Below are positions 7,616 through 17,300 of a DNA stretch of 51,312 bases, piece by piece. Under the pieces are notes generated by a model, which did not search any database, was not told where the DNA came from, and worked only from the letters and a program-made list of their open reading frames with translations. The stretch is from NCBI GenBank assembly GCA_050010535.1, contig JBEKKT010000009.1, positions 1-51,312 on the forward strand, given 5' to 3'. This DNA comes from JAJRAG01 sp050010535. GTDB taxonomy: Archaea > Thermoplasmatota > Thermoplasmata > Methanomassiliicoccales > JACIVX01. Numbering within the stretch: the stretch's first letter is position 1; every line of letters starts with the position of its first letter. The position numbers and the translations under genes were made by a program.

Positions 7616-8675
7616 TCCCTCCGGGAGTTCTGGCGTAGACGATTGCCGACCTTTTATCTATCCTCAGATGAACATCGTCTCCTTTATTATATTCTCGCTC
7701 CGAGGTGGTCGGCACATCGAACTCCACCCTTTCATCACTGTCCGCACCTGTCATGACCCTCAGGTACGTCCCCACGAACCTCAAGGAGGAAACGACCGCA
7801 TGCAGGCCCGTGGTATCCGGAAAGACGTTCTCCGGTCTGGCGGACACAACCACTGGGTCCCCGTCCCTGAACTCCGAAGGAAGCGCATCTACCAGCGTTC
7901 CGTCTCTCAATTCCACGGTCGTCGAGGCCGCATCGACCTTCTTGACCACGCCTTCAAGCAGGTTCGTCTCGCCGATGAAGTTCGCAGAGAATATCGACTT
8001 TGGATGCATGTACATGTTCTCTGGCGTGTCGGTTTCGACTATCTTCCCGTTCCTCATGAGGACGATTCTGTCCGATACCGACATGGCCTCCTCCTGGTCA
8101 TGGGTGACATGAAGCGTCGTCAATCCAAGCGACTTCACCAGTCTTCTCAAGTCGTATCGCAGATCGACCCTGACCCTGGCGTCGAGAGCGGACAACGGTT
8201 CGTCGAGAAGCAGGAGTCTGGCGCCTGTCGAAAGGGCCCTCGCTAGAGACACCTTCTGTTGCTCCCCTCCGCAAAGCTCCGAAGGGAACATCTCCATCTT
8301 GTCCAGCAACTTGACCAGTTCCAGGTACTTATGCGAGATCTTCTCCCACTCCGCTTTCTCGACGCCCCTCACCCTGGGGCCGTAGGAGACGTTTCCTAGG
8401 ACATCGAAGTGGGGGAAGAGAGCGATGTTCTGGAACACGTACCCGATGTCCCTCTCCTCGGTCGGGATGTTAGCCATGCTCTTCCCGTCGATGTAGACCT
8501 CACCTTCCGTTTGCTTCAGGATGCCGGCAATGATCCTGACGAGAGTTGTCTTGCCGCAGCCCGAGGGCCCGAGGATCGTCACGTATTCCCCGTCCTGGAT
8601 CCTAAGGTTGACATCGTCAGCGGCGATGACGCTTCCCCACCGCATCGTGAGGTTCTTCATGATTACTTCCGGCAT
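7590..8675 (-). CDS. ABC importer ATPase with TOBE domain (second ATPase of the operon)
   Basis: ATP-hydrolysing subunit of a MalK/PotA/CysA-type importer. The Walker A is GPSGCGKTT, the Q loop is FQNIALFP, Walker B is LLLLDEPLSALD, and the H loop is VTHDQEEA. The C-terminal 120 residues form a TOBE-type regulatory domain. The signature is LCGGEQQ instead of the usual LSGGxQQ; the serine normally contacts ATP, so this subunit may have altered activity in an asymmetric ATPase pair. Its ATG follows the stop of the other ATPase with no gap (TAGATG), and GGTGGAG provides the binding site. Confidence 0.92.
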   Translation of the reverse strand: MPEVIMKNLTMRWGSVIAADDVNLRIQDGEYVTILGPSGCGKTTLVRIIAGILKQTEGEVYIDGKSMANIPTEERDIGYVFQNIALFPHFDVLGNVSYGPRVRGVEKAEWEKISHKYLELVKLLDKMEMFPSELCGGEQQKVSLARALSTGARLLLLDEPLSALDARVRVDLRYDLRRLVKSLGLTTLHVTHDQEEAMSVSDRIVLMRNGKIVETDTPENMYMHPKSIFSANFIGETNLLEGVVKKVDAASTTVELRDGTLVDALPSEFRDGDPVVVSARPENVFPDTTGLHAVVSSLRFVGTYLRVMTGADSDERVEFDVPTTSEREYNKGDDVHLRIDKRSAIVYARTPGGIGEATRLE

Positions 8676-9767
8676 CTACTCCACCCTCAATTCGTCATCC
8701 AGACTTCTGTCTCTCAACGTGAACACGGCCGCCTTGTCGGGGTTCCATTTGATAGACACGCTATCTCCAACGGCGAATTCCCCCTTCCTTCCCGCCGGCA
8801 TCCTTGATGAGAATCGGCCAAGTCCAGCGACCATCACGTCGATGAAGAGGTTGCGCCCCTCGAACAGGACACGCTCTACGATTCCCTGGAGGTAGCCCTC
8901 CCATTCCCTCGTTATCTCGGTGTTCCCTACCTTGATCCCCACAACGACCTTCTCTCCCGACTCCACCTCTGTCGCGCGGGCAAACACGGCCCGCCCCTGC
9001 TCGTCCCTGACCTCGACCCTACCATCCGCCCGCGCCACGGATCCCTGGAAGAAGTTAGACTGCCCCACGAAATTCGCCACGAATGGAGAGTCTGGCTTGT
9101 CGAATATCTCCAGCGGGGTCCCAATTTGAAGAACCTTGCCGTGCCGAACGACAGCGATCCTGTCGGCCATGACCAGAGCCTCGTCTTGATCGTGGGTAAC
9201 ATGAATAGTCGTAATCCCAAGGGATTTGGCGAGGGACCTCAGCTCTAATCGCAAACTTATCCTCAATCTCGCGTCCAATGCTCGCAAAGGTTCGTCGAGC
9301 AGTAAGACCTCGGCTCCAGAGGCCAATGCCCTGGCAAGTGCCGTTCGTTGCTGCATGCCACCGCTCAGTTCCTTAGGATAGGCATCGGAGCGGCGCGTGA
9401 GACGAACCAGGTCAAGCATATTTGCGAGGGTCTTTTCCCTCGCATCCTCTGGCCAGTTCCTTATGTTCGGTCCGAAGAGTATGTTCTGCGCGACGGTCAT
9501 CTGGGGGAATAGCGAATAGGTTTGTGAAAGCAGGACAGCCTTCCGATCCTCAGGCTCCGCCCTCGTGACATCCTTGTCATCGAAAAGAACCTTCCCGGAA
9601 TCCGGTTCCGTCAGGCCAGCAATGATCCTTAGGGCGGTTGTCTTCCCCGCTCCTGTCGGACCGAGCAGGCATATGTACTCCCCGTGCTTGGCGTTGAATT
9701 CTAAACCGTCGGCGGCCCTGATCTCACCATAGTGCTTGTGAATGCCTTCCAGCCTTATGTTTGGCAT
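8676..9767 (-). CDS. ABC importer ATPase with TOBE domain (first ATPase of the operon)
   Basis: MalK/PotA/CysA-type ATPase of 363 residues. Walker A is GPTGAGKTT, the signature is the canonical LSGGMQQR, Walker B is VLLLDEPLRALD, and the H loop is VTHDQDEA. The C-terminal region is TOBE-like (VGIKVGNTEI, DSVSIKWNPDKAAVF). The start codon directly follows the permease stop (TAGATG). With the neighbouring, distinct ATPase it probably makes a heterodimer serving the fused permease. The substrate cannot be read from this protein. Confidence 0.93.
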   Translation of the reverse strand: MPNIRLEGIHKHYGEIRAADGLEFNAKHGEYICLLGPTGAGKTTALRIIAGLTEPDSGKVLFDDKDVTRAEPEDRKAVLLSQTYSLFPQMTVAQNILFGPNIRNWPEDAREKTLANMLDLVRLTRRSDAYPKELSGGMQQRTALARALASGAEVLLLDEPLRALDARLRISLRLELRSLAKSLGITTIHVTHDQDEALVMADRIAVVRHGKVLQIGTPLEIFDKPDSPFVANFVGQSNFFQGSVARADGRVEVRDEQGRAVFARATEVESGEKVVVGIKVGNTEITREWEGYLQGIVERVLFEGRNLFIDVMVAGLGRFSSRMPAGRKGEFAVGDSVSIKWNPDKAAVFTLRDRSLDDELRVE

Positions 9768-11420
9768 CTAGACCGTCCCCCGCTTTCTTCTCGTCAGATA
9801 CCTAAGAAGCAACATTGCAGCAAAGGATACCACTATGAGAATTATGCACGCGAGACCGGCCAGGTAATATTGATGTGTGTTTACCAATGTGACGATGTAC
9901 ACTGGGGCAGTGTTAGCGTTATTGACGACCGCCTGCGTCGCTCCGGTCTCACCAAGACTCCTCGTGAACGCCATTATGGAACCAGCTAGTATCGAGCTCT
10001 TGATCATCGGGTACAAGACCCGCCTGAAACCCTGGATTGGCTTCGCCCCTAGTGTCCTGGCAGTCTCCTCATAGGTCGGGTCGATCTCCTCCACCGCACC
10101 GGCGACGTTCCTGACGACCAGTGGATATGTGAACGCAACGTGGGCCATTATGATAAGCAACATCGGCACCGACGGTATTAGCGACTGATCGGTCCAGAAC
10201 TGACCGAGGGAGAAACCAAGGGCGGCGGTCGGAACGATCAGGGGGACGTTGACCAGCACGTCCAAAGAATGGCTTATCTTCTTCGACCCGCTTCTCGCGA
10301 TATACATCGCCAATGGGATTCCGAGGCCTAGGTCTATCACCGTGACTATGGCTGCGATAGCGAACGAGTAACCGAGGCTGTTCAAGAACGGCCCCCATTC
10401 ACCCAAAGACGCGGAAGATGTCAGAACATACGTGAATATGAAGAAGGAAGGGATGAGGATGAACACGACAAGGAAGAAGACGGCCGAGCCATCCTTGAGT
10501 TTCGGAACCAACCCGCGACTGAGTATCTTCTCAGGGGTTGGCCACACCTTGCCCATAGGCAGTCTCACCTTCATAACCACCAACTTGAGGACGATCAAGA
10601 GTACAAGCGCGACGACTATCAGGAGGATACTGACGAAGGCCAATTGCGGGACAAGTTGCGGGTTCGTCGCGGAGAGCTTCTTCCAGGTGCCGATCAAGGT
10701 CGGACCGGTGTTAAACCCGGCGGAGTTCGCCATCGTCGCCAGGGCGATCATCGTACCGCCGGTTTCGCTCAGGCTTCTCGAAAAGCAGAGTATGATGCCG
10801 GTGATGAGCCCAGCCCTGAAGAGTGGAAGAGTGATCGTCCTGACAGCAGTCAGCTTGCTCGCCCCCAACGTCTGTCCCGCAATCTCGTAGGTCTCGTCGA
10901 TCTGCTCGAGTATCGCCGAAAGGGATCGGACCATGTACGGATATGAGAACACGATGTGCAGCAGTATTATCAGCAACATCGGGGATGTAATCGCTCCGAA
11001 AGCGAACGGCGGCGCGTTCATCGCAGGTGGCGTCGCGGCCCAGAATATCGCGCTGGAGAAACCGAGCGCGGCGGTCGGCACGGCGAGAGGCATGTCGATC
11101 AAAGTATCAACGAAATTCTTTCCCCGGAACTTCTTACGGACAAGCATCCAAGCCATGGGCAGACCGACAGCGAAGTCTATGACGGTCACAATCGCAGCGA
11201 TCTCAAATGAGGCATCGATCGCGCCCAAGATCATGTTCAACGTTTCTTTGTTGTTAAGGACCCCGCTCTCGATCGCACCCCACTCCGTGAACGCGTAAGA
11301 GAGAACGTAAACGGTTGGAAGAATCACAAAGATCAAGAAGAAGGCGATGATGAAAGCGTGCCAGCCCTTGCGGAAATTCCTTCCGCTAATGAAGTCAATC
11401 ACCGAATCGATTCGCTTCAT
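9768..11420 (-). CDS. Fused two-domain ABC importer permease (FbpB/ThiP/CysTW-like)
   Basis: An integral membrane protein of about 550 residues made of two homologous permease halves. Each half has the cytoplasmic coupling loop of binding-protein-dependent permeases: YEIAGQTLGASKLTAVRTI in the first and YEETARTLGAKPIQGFRRV in the second. Each half also has a VPTAALGFS segment, so the gene arose by internal duplication or fusion. Relatives carry iron(III), thiamine, sulfate or molybdate; the substrate here is not determined. No substrate-binding protein gene lies on either side. The ATG at 11420 is preferred to a TTG at 11432. A TATA box sits upstream. Confidence 0.9.
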   Translation of the reverse strand: MKRIDSVIDFISGRNFRKGWHAFIIAFFLIFVILPTVYVLSYAFTEWGAIESGVLNNKETLNMILGAIDASFEIAAIVTVIDFAVGLPMAWMLVRKKFRGKNFVDTLIDMPLAVPTAALGFSSAIFWAATPPAMNAPPFAFGAITSPMLLIILLHIVFSYPYMVRSLSAILEQIDETYEIAGQTLGASKLTAVRTITLPLFRAGLITGIILCFSRSLSETGGTMIALATMANSAGFNTGPTLIGTWKKLSATNPQLVPQLAFVSILLIVVALVLLIVLKLVVMKVRLPMGKVWPTPEKILSRGLVPKLKDGSAVFFLVVFILIPSFFIFTYVLTSSASLGEWGPFLNSLGYSFAIAAIVTVIDLGLGIPLAMYIARSGSKKISHSLDVLVNVPLIVPTAALGFSLGQFWTDQSLIPSVPMLLIIMAHVAFTYPLVVRNVAGAVEEIDPTYEETARTLGAKPIQGFRRVLYPMIKSSILAGSIMAFTRSLGETGATQAVVNNANTAPVYIVTLVNTHQYYLAGLACIILIVVSFAAMLLLRYLTRRKRGTV

Positions 11421-11462
11421 CGGAGGCCCCAACCGCCTTCAGTGTCCCCCAAATCGATTTCA

Positions 11463-11472
11463 GAATAAATAC
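11463..11472 (-). promoter_or_regulatory. TATA box for the ABC-PhoU-like-glmM operon
   Basis: On the minus strand GTATTTATTC lies about 45 bases before the permease ATG, predicting a leader of about 20 nt. No other promoter-like site is obvious inside the operon. Confidence 0.5.
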
Positions 11473-11510
11473 CTATGCAAAAGGCGATGGCCACAGTGCC
11501 GGAGAAAGGA

Positions 11511-12476
11511 TCAATGCAAGACTAATATCGAGTCGACCGCTATCTCGTTAGATGCGACCGTTACGCCCGGCCCGACTATCGACCCCTTCACCATTGAGTT
11601 CGGCCTGAGAGTCACTCCTTCCATCAGTATGCTATCGGACACCTTGCATCCCTTCCCGATTACAACTCCTTCAACCGCAGACACATAGGGGCCGACAACG
11701 CTGTCCACACACCTGACGCCGTCCAGATAGTTCGGACCGATTGCCTTCGAAGCGCCTATCAGTTCGGTGTTCGACATCATCTGCCTCCCACAGTCCATCA
11801 GGATCCGTTGCGCCCTAAGGAAGTTCTCCCGTGTGCCGCAATCGACCCAGAATCCCGCGAACCGATAACCGAAAAGACCTCTGTCCAGCACCTTCGGGAA
11901 TATCTGTCGCTCCAGGGATACGCTGCCTAGCCCTATCGGATCCAGGATCTCCGGTTCGAAGACATAAGCACCGGCGTTCACGAGATTCGACAACGCCTGG
12001 TCCTTCGGGGGCTTCTCCTGGAAAGCGACTATCCTGTTTCTCTCTCCCAGTGCGACGACGCCAAAGGCGCTCGGGTCCTCGACCTCCCATAGGGCGATTG
12101 TCCCGATGCCGCCCGATGACCTGTGGAAGCGCATCATTGCGTCAAGGTCGATCGAGGAAATGACATCGCCGTTGAAGGCGACGAATGTGTCGTCCAGATG
12201 CCTTCCGACATTCTTCAGGGCACCTCCCGTTCCTAGCGGGTCCGGCTCCTCGACCATAACGACATCCCTGGGGAGCCTGAGTCCCTCGAAATACGACTCC
12301 AGTGCATCCCTCATGTAGTTAACGGCGATTAAAACGGTATCGATCCAAGGAGGCAGGGCGTCAACGATATGAGATATCAGGGGCTTGCCGCAGAGCGGCA
12401 CCAGCGCCTTAGGGACCGTGTAAGTCAAGGGCCTGAGTCTTGTCCCCAATCCTCCGGCGAGGATCACTGCTTTCAT
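11511..12476 (-). CDS. Sugar-1-phosphate nucleotidyltransferase with C-terminal left-handed beta-helix
   Basis: Transfers a nucleotide to a sugar-1-phosphate to make an NDP-sugar. The N-terminal 230 residues are the nucleotidyltransferase fold: MKAVILAGGLGTRLRPLT, then PKALVPLCGKPL, then the metal-binding FNGDV. The C-terminal 85 residues show hexapeptide-type repeats (VVIGKGCKVSDSILMEGVTL) but no acetyltransferase-length domain. It resembles archaeal glucose-1-phosphate thymidylyl/uridylyl or mannose-1-phosphate guanylyl transferases; the exact sugar and nucleotide are uncertain. The ATG at 12476 follows GAGAGG. Together with GlmM it could supply UDP-GlcNAc or another activated sugar to the glycan genes. 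Confidence 0.85.
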   Translation of the reverse strand: MKAVILAGGLGTRLRPLTYTVPKALVPLCGKPLISHIVDALPPWIDTVLIAVNYMRDALESYFEGLRLPRDVVMVEEPDPLGTGGALKNVGRHLDDTFVAFNGDVISSIDLDAMMRFHRSSGGIGTIALWEVEDPSAFGVVALGERNRIVAFQEKPPKDQALSNLVNAGAYVFEPEILDPIGLGSVSLERQIFPKVLDRGLFGYRFAGFWVDCGTRENFLRAQRILMDCGRQMMSNTELIGASKAIGPNYLDGVRCVDSVVGPYVSAVEGVVIGKGCKVSDSILMEGVTLRPNSMVKGSIVGPGVTVASNEIAVDSILVLH

Positions 12477-12558
12477 TGTGCCTCTCAACAGAGTGGCGAA
12501 CCAAAATGATTTCGAATTGGTACTGAGCCTAGTTCTCCAGACTTCGATGCTTTCGACT

Positions 12559-12774
12559 TCAGAGCGGGGATATGCTCACGACGTTGTTTCCCCTCAGGAC
12601 GACCGTGCCTAGCCGTCTCGTCTGGTCGGAAGTGCGTTCCTCGGTGTCTTCCAGAACCATGTTCATATAGTCGTCGTAACCAGTGAGCTTCCCCTCAAGA
12701 ATCCTGTTGTCCTTCAGAAGCAACGAGATCTTTCTGTTCATAGACTTCTCGAGTAACGCGAGTGGCATAACCAT
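12559..12774 (-). CDS. Sm-like archaeal protein (LSm)
   Basis: A 71-residue RNA-binding protein that should form a heptameric or hexameric ring. The Sm1 motif is in ISLLLKDNRILEGKLTGYDDYMNM-type sequence (residues about 14-37), and the Sm2 motif is LGTVVLRGNNVVSIS near the C-terminus. The start is placed at the ATG at 12774 (or 12768), since a longer frame reaching 12957 would overlap scpB and has no family match. It has its own TATA box, so it may be expressed apart from smc-scpAB. Confidence 0.93.
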   Translation of the reverse strand: MVMPLALLEKSMNRKISLLLKDNRILEGKLTGYDDYMNMVLEDTEERTSDQTRRLGTVVLRGNNVVSISPL

Positions 12775-12805
12775 GCTATCACTTGTCCAGTCATCGTGGA
12801 AAGAC

Positions 12806-12815
12806 CATTTAAATC
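12806..12815 (-). promoter_or_regulatory. TATA box for the LSm gene
   Basis: GATTTAAATG on the minus strand lies about 36 bases before the LSm ATG, inside the gap after scpB. It suggests separate transcription of the LSm gene. Confidence 0.5.
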
Positions 12816-12892
12816 TTTCCTTGAAACCAGAACGCTTCGGTGGCATCGTGCGATGCATGCACACCGAAGAGTCCTCGTCCCCGTCGACGCCC

Positions 12893-13387
12893 TCACTTCT
12901 TGAGCTGATTCTCCATCCACTTCTTGATGTCTTCCCTCGTCGAGCCTTCAATCCCAAAGTACTCGGCGAATCGTTGCGTGGTCGTGAGCTGGAGCGTCTG
13001 CCCCCTCTTCTTCGCCTTCACCAGGCCCATCGACCTGAGCGTCTCGACCTCTTTATAGACGTCGCTGCCGAGCACCTTCGCGAGAACACTCTGCAGTACC
13101 GGCTGATGGTACGCGATCATCGCGGCGGTCTTCAGCACCTCGTCCGGCACTTCCTTCTCGGTGAAAGGTCTGGCGCATTCCGTGAACTCCTTGCGTAGCT
13201 GCATGGAGTACTTCGGCCCTATCTTGACGATCTCGATCGCCGAGCCTCTGTCGCGGTACTCCTTCGCGAGTTTCCTGACCGCGCTCCGTATCTCGGATTC
13301 GGAGAGCTGGGCTGCGCTTGTCATCTCTGATATCTTGAGCGGCTTCGAGGAGAACAGGACGGACTCGACCACCCTGACCGGGTCCAA
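12893..13387 (-). CDS. scpB: Segregation and condensation protein B
   Basis: A small winged-helix dimer that binds ScpA in the SMC condensin complex. Family features over 164 residues include VVESVLFSSKPLKISEM at the N-terminus and the hallmark ETAAxxAYxQP-like segment, here KTAAMIAYHQPVLQ, followed by VYKEVETLRSMGLV. It begins one base after the scpA stop, so the two are almost certainly co-translated. The start is the ATG at 13387 (MDPVRV). It closes the smc-scpA-scpB operon. Confidence 0.93.
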   Translation of the reverse strand: MDPVRVVESVLFSSKPLKISEMTSAAQLSESEIRSAVRKLAKEYRDRGSAIEIVKIGPKYSMQLRKEFTECARPFTEKEVPDEVLKTAAMIAYHQPVLQSVLAKVLGSDVYKEVETLRSMGLVKAKKRGQTLQLTTTQRFAEYFGIEGSTREDIKKWMENQLKK

Positions 13388-13388
13388 C

Positions 13389-14321
13389 TCACATCACCAT
13401 TTTCCCACTTGCCGGCTCGGTCCCGACGACCTCCACCTGCGGGACCGCGGTGTCCTCCAAGGTGCCGATGTCCCAAGGCACCTTGACCTCGAGGAATATC
13501 TGTCCGAAAGGGAAGTCATCCTGCCACAGCGATATCTTGCCCATCTTCGCGAGGAAAAGGAGCGACACGAAGACCATGACCCTGTCCTCCTTGTTGCAGT
13601 TGTAGACGTCCTCGATCCTGACCGCGCCGCGGCCGCATCGCTGTATCCTCATCCAGACGTTCTCGACGTCCTTCTCGAGATCCTCGGCATGCGCCTTCTC
13701 ATCGAAGACGCCTTGGGCCTTCTTCATCGCTTCCCTGAGTAGCTGCCGCTGAACGTTCGCCTCCGCTTCCTTCCTCGCCTCGTCGAACGCGTCAAGGAGC
13801 TCGACCAAAGACACTGGCCTCGAACCCCTGTGCCTGACGACCTCCGTCAGCTCGATGCTCTCCGGCAGATCGCAGAAATCGCCGAGCAGTACCGGCTCTT
13901 CCCGGAACACGTCTAGGCCTCCAAAGTCCCAGTTGCTGCAAAACAGTCCTTCGCCCTCCGACTGCTCGTGCGTCACGAGCACCCTCTCACTCTGAAGCCT
14001 GAGGATCGCCCAGGCCATGAACATCAACTTCCCGGCGATGATGAAGTTCACTTCCTCCTCTTTCATCTTCTGCGTGTACAGTCTGGTAAACTCTATCAGA
14101 TCGATATCCCAGGGATCGAAGTTGTTCGATAGAACGAGCTCGAAAACCAGCTGTATCGACTGGTCGAGCGGGTTGACGGATGCCATTGGGACGCCGTCCT
14201 TCGATTGGTGCAGTATATCCAGGTATCGGTCTATCTTCTCCGCCCTTTCTCCCTCGTCGATTATGGCTTTGTGAAAAAGCAGGTGGTCGAGCACCGGCTC
14301 CACGGTCGCGCACTCGATCAT
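13389..14321 (-). CDS. scpA: Segregation and condensation protein A (kleisin)
   Basis: The kleisin that bridges the SMC heads. The middle of the N-terminal half has the family core NPLDQSIQLVFELVLSNNFDPWDIDLIEFT, and then FIIAGKLMFMAWAILRLQSE. A charged linker follows, and the C-terminal winged helix includes DRVMVFVSLLFLAKMGKISL-type sequence. At 310 residues it is normal to slightly long. The ATG overlaps the smc stop (ATGA). A second internal start is not needed. Confidence 0.93.
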   Translation of the reverse strand: MIECATVEPVLDHLLFHKAIIDEGERAEKIDRYLDILHQSKDGVPMASVNPLDQSIQLVFELVLSNNFDPWDIDLIEFTRLYTQKMKEEEVNFIIAGKLMFMAWAILRLQSERVLVTHEQSEGEGLFCSNWDFGGLDVFREEPVLLGDFCDLPESIELTEVVRHRGSRPVSLVELLDAFDEARKEAEANVQRQLLREAMKKAQGVFDEKAHAEDLEKDVENVWMRIQRCGRGAVRIEDVYNCNKEDRVMVFVSLLFLAKMGKISLWQDDFPFGQIFLEVKVPWDIGTLEDTAVPQVEVVGTEPASGKMVM

Positions 14322-17300
14322 GAGGCGCCCTCCGCAGCCTTCTCGTTCGGCATCTTGAGCTCTTCCTGGAAATCGTTGATTTCCCCGATGTTTGGTTTCA
14401 TGATCACGCTGCTCACTCCGCCTTCCTGTTTCGTCACGCCGATGATGTGGTCCGCCTTGTTCAGCGTCACTCTTCTGAGAGAGATCTGAACGAACTGCGC
14501 CGTCTTCGATGCCCGCTGGACCCTGTGGGCCACCATGTCCGCGTTGATGGCGTCTAGGAACATGTCAATCTCATCCAGTAGGTAAAATGGAGATGGCTGG
14601 TGTTCCTGAATCGCGAACACGAACGCCAGCGCAGTCAGGCTCTTCTCGCCTCCGCTCAGAGCCTCCAGCCTCAGCACCTTGCCGTTCTTCGGCTTCGCCT
14701 TAATTAAGAGCCCGCCTTCGAAAGGAGACTCCAGGTTCTCGAGAACCAGCTCGGCGTCCCCTCCACCAGACAGCTCGGCGTAGGTTCGCTTGAAGTTTTC
14801 ATTGACCGCGTCGTAGACCTTGAACAAGCCCACCTTCTTCTTCTCGTTGAGTTCACCCATCAGCTTGAGCAGGTCCTTCTTCTGCGCTTCCAGCCTCTGG
14901 GTCTCGACCTTCAAATCGTCGTATCTTGATTTCTTCTGACCGTAGTCATCGATGGCCTTCAGGTTGACCGCCCCCATCGATGTGAGGGTCGACTCGCAGG
15001 AACTAATCGTGTCCTTCAGTGTCTCCAACGAAGGCAACGGCGGAGTGATTTCGACGTTGTACTGCTTCATCTCCGCCTCTAGCTCCTTAAGCTTCTCCTC
15101 CGCCACGGACGCCTTTGTCGTCAGGCCCACGGAGAAATCGGACGCGGTCTCTATCTTCGACTGGACCTTGTCCTTTTCGCCTTCAAGGGCGACCTTGCTC
15201 TTGAATAGCGAGTCCCTCTTCTCCCTGAGCTCGTTGATCTCCTTGCCCATCGACTCTTCAATCTTCTTGAGACCGGAGAGCTCGACCTTGAACTTGGATT
15301 CCTTTGCACTGGCGTCCTTGGCCTCTTTCTTGAGCTTGCCAATCTTTTCGCGAGCGTCCTTCTCGAGCGCGTCGACGTCCGAGAGTCTCTTCCTCGCGAG
15401 ATCGGCCTGGCTCTGGGCCGTTTCCCTCACGGACTTGAGTTCGGAGACAGCGCTGCTCAGCTCGACGATCTCCGACTGGAGCGTCTTGAGTTTCTGTGAG
15501 AGGTCGTGCGGGGCGAGCTCGGACATCGTCTTCTTGTCTAACTCCCTCTGCTCCTTCATCTGCTCGATCTCTTTCGAAAACTTCTCGATGCCTTGCGAAA
15601 GCGATCTCAGGCCTTCCTCGACCTTCTCCAATTCCTCGCCTTTCGCCTTCAGCTCTTCCGAGGTCTTCGCGAGCCTGGTCCTGATCTCCTGCTTCCTTGA
15701 CTCCAGCGCTCCAAGTCTGACGTCCTTCGTGCTCTCGGTACCGCTCAGCTCTCTTATCCTGTTCTCAAGTTCGACGAGCTCGGCCCTGATCGTCTTCAGC
15801 TGCTCCGAAACCTTCTCGGATTCCTCGGTTGCCGTCCGGAGCCGATCGGCGATCTCTTCGAGTTTGCCCTTCGCGGCGTTGCCGAACTTCAGCTGACTGC
15901 CCTCGACGGTTCCGCCGACCATCGCGCCGGACGCTTCGAGAAGCTCGCCACCGATTGTTACGAGCCTGACGCCTCCCATGAGCTTCCGCGCCGTGTCCAG
16001 CGTCTCGACGACGACGGTGTCCCCGAAGACGTACCAGAACGCTGCTCTGAACTTCTGATCGAACTTTACGATATCAATGGCATAACCGAGCGCTTGCTTC
16101 TCGGCGAGTATTGCCTTGCCCCTCGGCTTGCCGTCGAGCATCTTGTTGAGCGGAAGGAAAGTGGCCCGCCCCAGGCTGCTGTTCTTGAGGAACTGGATCG
16201 CGGTGGCCGCCACTTCATCGCTGTCCACCACGATCGACTGCATCCTGCTGCCAGCCGCGACGTTCAGCGCGACCTCGTACTTCTGGTCGACCTCAGCCAG
16301 TTCGGCGATCGTCCCGTGTATCCCCTTGATCACGCGTTTGTCGCGGCTCTCGAGAATCGCCCTAACGGCCCTAGTGTATCCTTTGGCTACGCTTTCGGCA
16401 GCATCCTGCTCCGCCTTCAGACTGTTGTACTCCCTCGTCAGGCGCTTTATAGCATCTTCTAGTTCCTCGGCCTGGTGGCACAAATTTCCCTCCAAGTCCT
16501 TCTTGGAGTGGAATTGTCCTTGAATCTCTCTGAGTTCCATCGTGGAACCCTTGTCCGCGTTCTTCAGCTCCTTTATGTTCCAGTCCGCGTCGTTGACCTC
16601 GAACTCGAGACTCTTCTTCGTCTCCTCGAGGGTTGAGATATCCATCTTAAGCCGGTCTCTCTTATCCTCAGTCCTCTCCTTCTCGAGAGTCAGTTCGTGG
16701 AGCTTCTCCTCCTTCTCACTGATGGTCTTGTCGAGACCAGAGATCTTCTCCTCGAGCTTGCCTAGCTCCTCGTCGTGCTTGCTGACCTTCCCGTGGACCT
16801 CCTCCAACCCCTTCTTCTTGTCCTCAAGCGACTTGAGCTCCTCGAGATAGACTCCCTCGGACTCCTTCAACTTCTTTGACACTGATTCGATCTCCTCCGC
16901 GAGGGACTTCTTCTCCTCAACCTTCCCTCCCAGAGTTCCTTCGATCTCCACCGCGTTCTCGAGCGCCCTCGCTGACTGATCCTGCGCCCGGGCGATCTCG
17001 ATCTTCGCGAAATCGATCTTCTCTTTGAGTTCCTTGAACTCCTGGCCTCCCCTCTCCTCGGTCTCCTTCTCGACCTCGAGTACCTTCCCCTCGACCTCCT
17101 GGATCTTGCCGGCTATCTCGTCTTTCCTCGCCTTCAGCGACTCGATCTCTTTCGCGTACTGATCGATCTGCTTGCTTATCGCGGCGATCTCGCTCTCGGC
17201 GCTCTCCTTCCTTTTGTACGCCGTCTGAGCCTTGGCCAAATCTAGCCTGTCTTTCGTCTCGAGGTACTTAAGGGCGGATACCCTTTCCCCTTCCAGTTGT

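Noticed and set aside
12775..12957. Long N-terminal extension of the LSm protein
   Set aside because: Overlaps scpB and the LSm TATA box; Sm proteins begin near the Met at 12774.
14952..15896. Long plus-strand open frame (314 codons) opposite smc, with others at 16094-16523 and nearby
   Set aside because: Serine- and leucine-rich translation produced by the Glu/Lys-rich coiled coil on the other strand; no start context and no family character.
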